Source: Eutreptiella sp. 'Long Island Sound 2002' | Lineage: Eukaryota; Euglenozoa; Euglenophyceae; Eutreptiales; Eutreptiaceae | Length of the DNA stretch: 64,000 bases | Direction: 5' to 3' | Assembly (NCBI GenBank): GCA_964036045.1 | Contig: OZ038395.1 | Location: forward strand, 7,884,465-7,948,464 | Part shown: in pieces, positions 13,701-25,700 of the stretch | Position numbering within the stretch: position 1 is the stretch's first letter | How the letters are laid out: the number at the start of each line of letters is the position of its first letter | Notes under the pieces: model-generated | Told to the model about the DNA's origin: nothing | The model's database searches: none | Seen by the model: only the letters and a program-made list of their open reading frames with translations | Made by a program: the position numbers and the translations under genes

Positions 13701-16700
13701 AAAAAGAGCCTGTTTTGAGCCTGTGGAGAGCCATTGGGGCCTTTCAAAAGTCCCAAGAATAGGGCTAAAAACCAAGACCAGAGCGCATCCCATTTCTTTG
13801 CCGCCCCAAATCACTACTGCTCCGTTCGAGTGGGTCCAAAGGCCCGAAAGAGAAATCACAGTGCAAAGCAGCGGGCGCACACCAAACTGCCATTTTGTGA
13901 TGGAATACCCGGACCTGGTCCGGGAGGCAGTCACGTGGCGATGGACTCCCAAGGCGTGGCCCATTCCGCTTTCCCACTGTGACTTCTGACGGTTGGGGCA
14001 CAGAGAGCACAATGGAAGCGGACCCTCGGACAGGGATCGAGTGGCCTCCCAGGCCTCGCTCGCTCCGGCCGGTCACGCCCCCGCGCAAACCGCGCCGTGC
14101 CCCGCCCCCTCGCCGGGCCCTGCCTGGCCGTTCGTTGGCTGCGTGTATCCTCTGCATCGGCCCGCACAACGCAACAGTACTGGCCATACGCGAAACCAGG
14201 TGGTCGCCTGGTCTACAGGGATCTGCAGCACTGGACTGAGCACACCCCCCCCCCTCCACCGGCCAACGTCCCGACAAAGGACGGGCTTTGTACATAAACC
14301 AGGACTTGTAGAGCAGTGCGGCAGACTCCCTGTTTGTTCTTTGTACGTGTGCGCGCGCGCCCTCTAAGTGACGTATGGTCGTATGTATGCACAACGTACC
14401 AGTACTGGCCATGTGCTAAACCAGGTGGTTTCCCAACGCAAGCTGCCTCTTCCGACGAAAAGCCTCAGAGCTAAGCTCACAGCTTTCAATGATGCGGTCA
14501 TAAGCCCCGACCAAACAACCGTGACATCTCACACATCATGATGGCCTCACAGAGGTGGTATCTGGGATGCCCCCCCCCCCCTCTGTCCTGTGAGGACAAT
14601 TATCCTGCAGATGCACACCCCAGTGCGCACAAGTCAGTGCTGGAGTCGGCAAACCCCACATGGACTCGGGTGTGCATTGGGATGCACCGGGTCAGCGGCA
14701 CGGGCAACAGCCCCGTCTCCGGGACGGCCCGCCCACGGAGGGTCAGAATGAGCAGTGGCGAGAGGCCAATAGGCGCCGCCAAAGGCAAACAATCAGATAC
14801 CGAGGCCTTGTGCCAAACCCCCCCCCCCAAAAGGAAGGAACTCCGGGGCCCAAGATCGTGCTCACCAGCCGGGTATAGACCTCCTGAGGCGGGACTCCCG
14901 CGGGGGCATCACAGCCCACGATGACGCATTTCATGACAGGGAAGTGCGACCGGGCGCTGAACAGCGGCTTCATCGACTTCGAGGACTCCACCGTGGACGA
15001 CAACGAGGAGATCCCGGAGGCGTACGGGGCGCCGTACGTCAAGTTCAGCCTGGTGCAGAAGGGCACCTTCGCCCCGTACCACTGCCAGAACGGCGCCTGC
15101 ATGCGGCCCCGCCTGGAGCAGGTGGGCGGCAGCGACGCCCAGAACGGGTACTGGGCCTCGTGTCGCGGCATGAACGACAGAGACCACGCCCAGACCCTGG
15201 GCGGCTACTACCTGCGGTTCCCGGAGGTGTGAGGGCCGCCAGCCCATGCCCGTGCGGCACCCCGCGTCCTCTCGTCATGTCGCACTGGGTTCCCGTCCAT
15301 GTCGCTGTCCCACGCACCTGCCATGTCCGTTTGCACGTGTCCACAAGGAAATCACACCCTTCTTCGGTGGGGTGTAGCCGCCGCTGAGCAAAGGAGAGCT
15401 CACAGTGCGGAGCTGTCCTTCAGATTTTTTCTTTTTGTGAAGGACAGCCCCCAGGGGTCACCAACCGGCAACCGCCGCCAACCACCAACCGCTGCCAACC
15501 GCCACCAACCGCCAACCGTACCGCCAGCGTTTAAAGCAGAGAAGGCCCTATGACCATGAAGCAAAGAGCGTCCTCGTGAACGTTCGTTTCTGTTGGCGTT
15601 ACGAATTCTTTTCTTTTTCTTTTCCATCCCTTCAGGACAGCCCTGACATATTGAGTGTTCATACGCTCAAGGCCGTGAGTAGAACGGGCCCTACGTAGCT
15701 CACTGACTGGGCGTCGGCTCCCCAAGGCGATGACACCGAGGCTCACATGACACGTGCGGCCATCACATTTCTGTTTCACTGCCTCCACTGTGCCATAGGA
15801 CGGCCCTGTGGCCCGGCAGTTAGGCGCCAACTGCCTGTGATTAACCGCTAAGCCCCAGCGGCTATGGCCAAACTTGGTTGATTCTGCACCGACTGCTGCC
15901 GACTGCCTTCGGTGTTTATCTTCTGCCCATCTGTATCGGATCTGTGCCGACGTGCCGGCAGTGGTAGCGGCACTGAGTCCGGTAGCAGTCAGCCCCGCAT
16001 CACCTGCCACTCAGTAATGTCTGCCCCTGTCGCATCCGGAACTCAGTAGGATTCAGCCCCCTCCGATGGCGTCCGACCTGCCGGACGCCAGTGACAAGTC
16101 CGCATCTGCGTCGTATCGGCCTCACATCCACGACCCCATCGTGCACCGCACGCACTGCCCATCCGCGCCTCACGTCCGTCTCGCATCGCGGTCACAGGGC
16201 AGCGCCAGGCCCAGCGGCGCTGGCCAGCCTTCGCTGCTGATCGAGTACCTCAACAGCGGCACCGTGCGCGCTTCCGGCGGCCTCTACGACATCGACGGGT
16301 CCCAGGGCAAGAGCGAGCAGTTCACCGTGATCGCCTACGACAGCAACCAGGTGGAGCTCGACCGGGTGGACTCGCCACTCGGGTACGAGCCCCCGGGCAC
16401 TGGCCCGGCCTGCCGGCCCAACGGCCCCACGTCCAACAACTACGACTCGCACCAGTGGCGCTTCGACATGAAGGCCCCCGAGGGCAAGAGCATCAAGTAC
16501 ATCCGCATCGACTTCATCGGCACGAAGGACTGGCCTCCCATGGGCTTCGACAACTTCGCGGCCCTCGGCGACTGCCCAGGTGTGCGGGCCGCACCGTGCG
16601 TGCGATGCCGCGCGCGGGCGCCGCGGCCCGGTAGGCCCCGGGATTTGGAGGGCTTTGTTGGGTTTTGCGTGTCTCGGAGGGGGCCGCGCCGCGCCACATC

Positions 16701-19700
16701 GGGCCTCGGATATCTATCGCCGGCACTATTCGAAATTGGGTTCTTTAAGTTGACTGGCGGCGGAAAAAAATCAGCGAGTGCGAGTTGGGGGGGGGGGGGG
16801 GGGGGCGGGGGCAAAGCCTAACGAAGGGGGTCTCGCCCGTGCCTGTGCATCGCCCGCAGTCAACTGGATTCCGTACCCCGAGACGCAGTGCTACGCCACC
16901 GCCGCCGAAGCGACCGCCCACTACGCCAAGTCCCCGGCGGACGGGCAGCGGATGGACCAGCCCACCTTCAACGGCGGGGGCTGGTGGGGCACCATGACCC
17001 TCGACGCCTGTCAGCAGCAGTGCCTGGCCACGAAGGGCTGTGTGGCCGTCGAGTGGAACGCGCACACGCCGGCCGGGACGGCCCAGTGCCGCGGGGCCTG
17101 GGCGTGCTCCGACCTCAGCAACGGCTGGGGCAATGGCCGTGTGTACCGACTGGAGACTGTCAATGGTGTGTGGCAGGGCGGGCAGCGGCAGGGGCCGGGG
17201 ACCTCTGATCAGACTTTCAGTTAATGCGCATCCCACTTTGTTGTGTTTGTGAATCCTTTGCATCGCACAGACAGTGTGAACACATGTGAATCCCACAAAT
17301 GACAAGTGTGCACACATGCGATGACCGTCCCGTTTATGTCCTGCTGTGTGTGCCCATGTTGCAGTTTGTTGTCGTGTTGTGTGCCCCTTATGTGTGTGCC
17401 TCTTCCAATCCAGCACAAATGTTTGTGCATGTGAACCTGTGAGGTTGTGTGTGAGTTCATGTGAATCCCATGTTACAAATGTGTGAACACGTGTGAATCC
17501 CACAATCAAAAAGTGTGACTCCAAACGCGCACGGAGTTGCATTAACTGAAACTCTGCCTCTGATAGGTGACCCCTGGGCAGGGATGCATTGGAAGGGGGA
17601 GGGAGGTAACCCCCCCCCCCCTCCCCTCCTGGTCAACGGCACGGGCAACAGCCCGTCTCCGGGACGTGGTCAAACCGGACAAGTCATCCGGGGGCTCCGT
17701 TGACACAACCAAAACACGTTCGGGCCCACAGAGGGTCAGAATGAGCGGTGGCGAGAGGCCAATAGGCACCGCCAAAGGCAATCACCTCCTCCAACCGCCT
17801 TTCTACCGCTCCTGGGGCCACCTCTGAGGTCCCTTCCCTTCGCATGCATCCCTGGGAGATGCCCTTGATCAGGCTATTTGAGCCCCCCCCGCGGTTAATG
17901 GCCAGATTTTTGTTTAGGAAGTACCGACTCCGGGTGAAGGTTCGTATGCCTTTGCCACCGACAAATGTCAGGCGGATATGTTACTGGATGAGCTGGCACT
18001 TTGCCGCGTGCAGTGCCCTGGTTGCCGTGTGCGCATTCGTTGGGTGAGGTGTGGGTGTGCATCAACGAGAAAAATTTTTTTGGGGGGAGGGGAGGTTAAG
18101 GAGTGGATTTGGTCAAGCTGTTGCCCGGCCCCGTCGCGCGCGCCTCGCCCTCACAGATCGCCTCTGGAGCGTCTCCAACCTCGACAGCCTCACGGGCCCA
18201 GTGCAGGTGGAGGAGCTGTACCTCTACTCCGACCGCGACTGCTCTGTCCCCGTACCCGCCCCCTCGCACGTCTACTGCTACGCCGGCGGCGCGGCCCTCA
18301 ACGGCTGCGACGCGGTCGCCGACCGCGACTTCAGCACCAGCACCGCGTGGCCGTGCAGCGCGGGCCAGCCCTGCGCGCCCGGCGACGTGGCGCTGGTGGT
18401 GCGCGTGCCGAAGGGCCAGGACGTGCAGTGCGCGCAGGTGGTCGCGCCCGGAACCGCCTTCGGGTCGGGGCTGGCCCTGCGGACCTCCACCGACGCCGGC
18501 GCGACGTACGCGACGGTCGCCGAGACGGCGCCCGGCGCCGCGGACGCGAGCGCGGTCTCCGTGGACAACAAGACCTGCGACGGGCCGATCGCGTGGGAGC
18601 TGGCCGTCCCGAACGGCGTGCACTCCGTCCGGATCGGCCTCGCCGGGGCCGGCGCCTTCGCGTGGACCAGCAAGTGCGAGCTCGAGGGCGTGCCGCTCGG
18701 CGCCAACGCCGCGGCCGGGCAGGTCACCGAGCTGACGCGCCGGGTCGAGGTCCAGGACGGCCGCCTGACGTTCACCGGGACGTGGGCGGAGGGCTGCGAG
18801 GGCATCAGCTACCTCGTGGTCGAGGACCCCGAGGACACAGACGAGGAGACGTGGTGGCTGGACGTCATCGGGTGGTACAAGCAGGAGCCGGAGCCCGCGT
18901 ACGACCCGGCCAACCCGGTGCTGCCGGAGGAGGCCTGGCTCAAGGTGCACTACGGCAGCATGTACAAGGGGTGGGCGTACTACATGCTGATGTGGATCGA
19001 CCCCGACACGCTGCTGACCTCCACGGGGCTGACCCGCGAGTTCGTGAAGGCGATCCGTGACGACAGCGGCGTCGTGATGGAGCTGCACATGGGAGGCCTG
19101 CGGTACGTGAAGCAGCCCATCAGGTCTCTCTCGCACGCGGTGTCGATGCGGTGTCGCCTTCGTTGCGGTCTCTGATTTCTCCCCGCGTGCCGAATCCTAA
19201 ACGGCATTGCAAAACACTTTGAGACCACCCTTCAGGCCTTACCCCGGGGAACCCTTGGTGAAGCCCAAGCTATTGCAGCTTTGGAGGCGGTCAAACAAGC
19301 CCTCATGGATGAGACCTCAAGCGTTCCTATGAGGGAATGTCTCCCCTTGGCCTCAAGGGGCTCGAAGCGGGGACCTTTGGGCCAGGGGTCAATGGCTATG
19401 ACAGCTGAGCCACACTGGACGGCTGTGGAGGGAGCACCCCCCCCCTTACCGAGGCCTTGTGCCACCCCCCCCCCCCCCTCTTGTAATAGCTACCGCCTTG
19501 TCCAAGCTACAGTAGGTGAGATGGACGCCACGTCTTGTAGTTCGGGGGAAACAGAGTCCACGTCCCCTTTTTGATGGGGCTGGTGGTCTGGGTGAGTGTT
19601 GAGAGAGGTGGTGGTTCGCTGGGCAAACCCGGGTTCGAAACCCGGCGTTGCAACACGTTGCAGTGAAGTATCCCGTGACCTGGCGCGTCATGGGGCTGTC

Positions 19701-22700
19701 CCGAACACTGGCGCGTCATGGGGCTGTCCCGAACACTGGCGCGTCATGGGGCTGTCCCGAACACTGGCGCGTCATGGGGCTGTCCCGAACACTGACGTCC
19801 AAGGGGTCAGACACGGGAGTGTTGCATCATTCCTCCCATAGACCCGGGGCGCTCGGAGACTCCCTGGGACGCTCACTTGTCCTCCCCTCGCCCAGTGATA
19901 TTTTTGTTTGAAACTTAGGTTTAAGGAGGGGCCCCCCCGCCAAAAAGAAAAGCACTGCCCCTCTACCCAGCGCCCATGGGAATGGCTGAGAGTGCAGTCT
20001 GTCAGTGCTGCGTGGGAGGGACGCCAAGGGGCAGACGCAGCCATTGTGGGCGAAGACACAACTGTCCGACCCTCACCCACCGAAACTAGGTTTCCCCAGT
20101 GGCGTAGTGGCCTGGGACAAGCATTTCAAACCATTTATTCCTGACAACCAAAACCAGTGTACCCGGAAGTACCAACCGGCGCTATACCGAGTGCGTGGGT
20201 GGGTATATTGCCTGGACACCGCGGTGGTTCAGAGAAAGGGGTGGGTTTAGGTCCTATCCCCCCCCCCCCCTTTTCAAGGGGCCAAAATGCTTAAGTGGTG
20301 TCGGGGCCAAGGACTGCACCTGGGCGCACCCCATGGCAGTCTGTAGCCCATCCCTGAGCCCTCCCCCTGGCCCTGCCACTGCCGTCCGTGGATTACATTT
20401 TCTCCGGTTTGACCGTTCAAACGCCATTTCCTTGCGTTGTTTCGGGCTCCGGTGGTGAGTGAAGAGAGTGTCGGTAGGCCGGGACCTGGAATGCCCGTCT
20501 TCGCACTCCCAGGGTCGACTTCACACCGTACGGACAACCGGACTACTTGGGCTGGATCAAGGACTACGGAAACATGGACACGATGGCGACAATGTACATG
20601 TCCGAGCGCTATCACGCCTGGAGCGCGCCAGGTCTTGCCCCTTGCAGGGTCAGGGATGCAGCGGGCTGCCCTCACCAGCCGCTTCTGTGTGGCCTCCTAC
20701 TTGCTTTTTGCCTCCATGCCCTGCCCTCACACGGTGCCTTGCTCCCCGGCGCTGCCCTGCCCTCGTACAGTGCTTTGCCCGCATACTTCAGGCCTGGCTT
20801 TGGGGCGTTGTGCCATTGCCGCGCGTTTTGTGCAAATGCGGGGAGGATTGGTTCAGAATTCTCAAAGAGTGCGCACGGCGGTGTATCGCAGAGTGCACAC
20901 ACGCAATGCACATGGAGGGCAGTGGCACGGGTTCGCAGCCCGCGCACAGACTGCCAGACCGATGGATGAGAAGCAGACGTTCGGTGCTCACAACGCGGAA
21001 GTAGAATATTTGGTTGGCATTGGTGTTGTCCCCCTGCAACCCCTCCTCCCCGACCTCTCACCTAAGTTTTACCGTGGGACAAAATGAAAATTGGTGAAGG
21101 ACACATTTCTTTGGGCCATTTTTGGTACACAAATATTTGGGATGCCGGACCCCCGCCCCAACAACACCAACACCTCCTTCAAGCGCAGGCCTGCCCGAAT
21201 CCCACGAATTCCACGTCCACCATCCGACATCCGACACCGCCAGGGGGAGTGCTGGCTTTGCGGCCTGACTCTCACACAGTGCCTCGCCCTCACACAGTGC
21301 TTCGCCGTCACACACTGCCTCGCCCTCACACAGTGCCTCCCCATCACCCACACCCACTGCCCTGCCCCCACAGACGTTCCCCTGTCACAGATCACACCGC
21401 CGCGACGATGCTGTACTCCATTCCCAGCGACACCACCGGCTATGGCCCCAAGCCTCAGGACTTCACATTCGTGGAACTCCCCCGCGATGGCACCCACGTG
21501 TCCTGGACGATGCACGTCCGCAACGGCGAGTACACGGTCACGATGACCTTCGGGTCTGCCAATGAACCCACGGACATCAGCGGCTGCCGACTGCAGGGCC
21601 GCCGCTTCTCCAACGCGATCATTCCGATGATGCGCTCGCAGGTCGGCGACCGCATGTTGACATCGGGCAGTCGGCGGTTCAAGCCGGTCTTGGGGGGGGT
21701 CTGGGTACCCGCGGGCATGTCCACAGTGCGCTGCCTGCAGTTGGCGGTGAGCCCCTGGACGGAAGGAAAATGTTTGCAAACAAATTTTTTTCTTTTTCTT
21801 CAAAGACATTTTTTTGGGGGGGTATGGATGTGGGGAATCCCCCGTCTCATTGAGAGCCCTGGACAGCGGATGGGGGGGGGGGTAACCGTGTTCCGCCGAC
21901 ACTGCCAGCGTAGCGGGACTGTTGTCTACAGCGTTGCTGTGCACGGGGCGGTGGTACCAGCGTCGGGGGGGGGGGGGGCATCTCTTACTGATTTGCGATT
22001 TCCGAAGGCCATCGGGCTATCCGGCCTCGAGTGGTCCATGCCATTGCAAACCTTTCTGAGTCGCGGTGCATGTCTTGAGGTGCAGCCCAGCAGTCTCTTG
22101 CTCCCGCCGCCGCCCCACCGGAGGCCGTTGGAGGCGGTTGGAAAGCCCTCGAGCTTGTCGAGCCGCCCCCCTGCCCTCTGCCCCCGGGTCTCTCTCCCCC
22201 GACGCCAAAGCCCCGCTGCCCCTCCGCAGGACGTCGTCCGCGTGGTCAAGGTCGAGGACGGCAAGCTGACCTTCGACGGGGCCTGGCCCACGTGCAGCCG
22301 CATCAATGCCCTCGTCCTCCTGAACAGCCGCCCCCTGGACGACGACGACTACCCCTACGGCGCGGCCCCCGTGCCGATGCCCGAGCTGCACCTGCCGCTC
22401 GAGTTCGACGTGCAGGACATCTCCGGCAACGGCCTCAGCGGCCTCCTCGCGGAGGTGCGCGCGCGGCGGGGCACGTCTACCCCCACGTCTACCCCCACCC
22501 AACGGAAGCCTCCGTCTGCAGCTTTTGCTGTGGGCGGTGGTCCCCCCCCCCCCAACGCGCGCTTTTGACAGGGCAAGGGCTGTTAGGCGGCGAGAGGCCA
22601 GGGGGTACCCCCATCCCCCAAGGGAGGGTTCAAGGGAGGGATAAGGGTGGCCAGTCGGCGCCGCCAACTTCAGACAGCCATCCTCTCAGCCATCGGGCCT

Positions 22701-25700
22701 CAACACACACACACCCTCACCATCCCTTTGAAGTGGCGGTGAGCCCTGGTTCGGTCGGGTGCTGTCCGCCCCCACCGGCGCCCCAGCCTGTCGGAGGAGG
22801 CCTCCCCGCCGCTCCGGACCTCCGAGCGCGCGCAGGGGGAAGGGGCGGTGGCAAAAGCGGTTGCCGGCGGTTGTGCAATGACCCGGCGGTGGAAACACTC
22901 AAAAGCGCGCCGCGCGCTCGCGCCCGCACACAGCCCTGGTCAAGACCGGCCCTTCAACTCAGCCCCTTTGCTTCGCGGCAAGCCCCCAACCCCTGGATCA
23001 CACGCAAAAAAAAACAGTTTGTGTTCCTAAGATCGACCTCCAATATCGGGCCTCTTTAGCGAATCTCCTTTTTCTTTTTTTCTGATGTGGGTGGGTGGGG
23101 TGGCCGGGGCTGACCAAGGCCCCCAATGACCCCGGAGGTCCTCGTTCAGCCTTTTTGGCACGCCCCCCCCCCCCCCCGGAGGTCCGACCCAAAAAAAGGG
23201 GGTCATTTTTTCAACATTTTTGAACCCCCCCCCCACCCCCCTCCCTCAAAAGCCCCTAAAAGGGGGTTTCAATTGGGGGGGGGGCTAAGGGGAGCCGAAC
23301 CAAAATCTCATTGGGGGATGCAATTATTGGACAAAATACTGATTTTACCGTAAGCGATGGCCCGCTCCGACCGCCCGTTTGCTCCCGAAACGGCCACGTC
23401 GGACAGGCCCCGGGGGGATGGCGGGTGAGGGTGGGTTGGGTCCGGCGTCCGGGACGCACGCGTGCCACGCCCGCGCGCAGGCGGTGAGCTTCGACGACGA
23501 CCACGACATGCGGCACATGGTCGCGGAGTTCGGCGGAGCCGGCGGCTGCGTCGCGCCCACGGGCTTCATCGCGATGCCGCCTGCCGTGCGCCCGATGCCC
23601 CTGACGATGTCGGTGTGGCTGCGCCCCGCCGGGCCCCTGGACGGGATGACGGTCATCGCCAACACCGACGGCAGCCAGACGCTGGCGGAGCTGAGCTTCA
23701 AGAACGGCAAGATCCAGTACGGCGAGCAGGGCACCACGCGCACGGCGTTCCGCAAGGTGTCTGCAGGGCCAGCCCCCCCCCGAGAAGGGGTGGAATGGGG
23801 TGGGATGGACCAGACGTGCCACTAGCGTCTGCCAGCTCAGACATGATCGGATGGAGCAGGGTCCTACTGAGCCACACGCTGGACGCAGCGCGTTCCTACT
23901 GAGTTCTGGTGGTGCAGGGGGGCGGGTATTACTGAGTGGCCTTTGATACAGGGCCACTTCCTACTGAGAATCAGTTGCCCTGCCAGACGCTAGTGGCATG
24001 TCTGGGATGGACATGCCACTGTCACCCACCAACTCCCACCCCCTTCCCATGCAGAGCCACGGGGCACTCCGCCATGGCAGAGGTTGTTTGCACTCCGCAC
24101 GGAAGATTCGTGCCATGTGGATCCTGAATGGGTTGGCGCCACGACCCGCCACCGATGGAGAACCGGTGTGCCAACCACGCGGCTTTGGTGGATCTTCGTG
24201 AGGTGGCGAGAAGTGGGTTGATGCCGCCGACTGCCATGAGAACAGCAGCATTTCATGGCTTTGCCCCAACACCCCCCCACCCAGTCACCCTAATTAGCCT
24301 CCCCCCCCCGCGGCAAAACCCCGCATGGACTCGGAGTTGTGCATCTGGATGCACCTGGTCAACGGCACGGGCAACAGCCCCGTCTCCCGGACGGCCGACC
24401 CCCAGAGTAGTCAAACAGGGCAAGTCATCCGGGGGCTCCGTTGACACAACCAAAACACGTTCGGGCCCACAGAGGGTCAGAATGAGCAGTGGTGAGAGGC
24501 CAATAGGCACCGCCAAAGGCAAACGAACCAACACCAGGGCCTCGTGCCAAACCCCCTACCCCCCACCCCCCTCCGTCGTTAGGAGCCCCCCTTCCCCCCG
24601 CCATCTCCTCAGAGGACAGGTGGTGTGAGTGTAGTCCAGCTCAGTTTGAGGTGCAAGCGAGTTGGAGTCGGAAGGCTCAGTCCTCTCAGAGCTCAGTACT
24701 ATCCCGGAGGTTTGCCCCCCCCCCCCCCCCACCAAACGCACTACCAGCAAGTCACACATTGGTGAGCTAGCACCCGTGGCCTTGTGTGACATTCACGTTG
24801 CTGGGCATCCGTACTGCCGCGGGCATCCACCTGCCTGGGGGGGAATCCAGAATGCAACTTCTGCCCATGGCGTCCTCCCCTGACGGCCTGATCAGTGCCC
24901 GGTATGCGGTCATCACGAAGACCCCAGGCTGGGAGGTGCTCACCACAACCCGCAACGTGAATGTCACACAAGGCCATGGGTGCTAGCTCACCAATGTGTG
25001 ACTTGCTGGGAGGGGGGGGGGGGGGGGGTTGGCACAAGGCCAAGGAGGGGGGGGGGGGTCGAATTGTTTTCCAGTTTGATGGCGTTTTTGCATTTCTCGG
25101 TTCATCCCGAGCATTTTGAATGAGAACAAGGAGGGTACAGGGATCGCAGCCCGCTGAAGTGGTGTATCGAAAGGGGCAAGCATTGAGACGTATGCGTCCG
25201 CCTACCATCTGAAGAAGCTTCCTTTGCAGGCCCGTTGGCAAAAATGTTATTCCCCATCGAGAGCGCGCGTCCTGCGGCAAACCTGACGGAGAATTTGCGA
25301 GGACACAGTACATTGTGGTGTCATGGGTGGATTGCACCTTTTTTGTGTAAGAAGCACAACGGGATCCCCACACCAAGAGCCCAAAGGGGCGCTCTGCAAC
25401 ACAAGCCTGACACACACGTCCCTGACCCTTCTCCTTCATAGCAGAGCAGAGCGGCACCAGATCCAGGACAAGCGTCAGGCCCTGCACGGAATGATGTGTG
25501 TTTGGGTCGCTGACGAGGAAAACTTTGTAATGCCCCCCCCCCCCCCCCCGCCTACGGACCACGCACGGACCACTTGCCTAAACCACCCCACAACGCCATT
25601 ACCAAAGGCTTGTTCTGATTCCTTCAAGGTAATCCAAGGTAACCCTGCCGCAACTTCTGCCCATGGCGTCCTCCCCTGACGGCCTGATCAGTGCCCGGTA

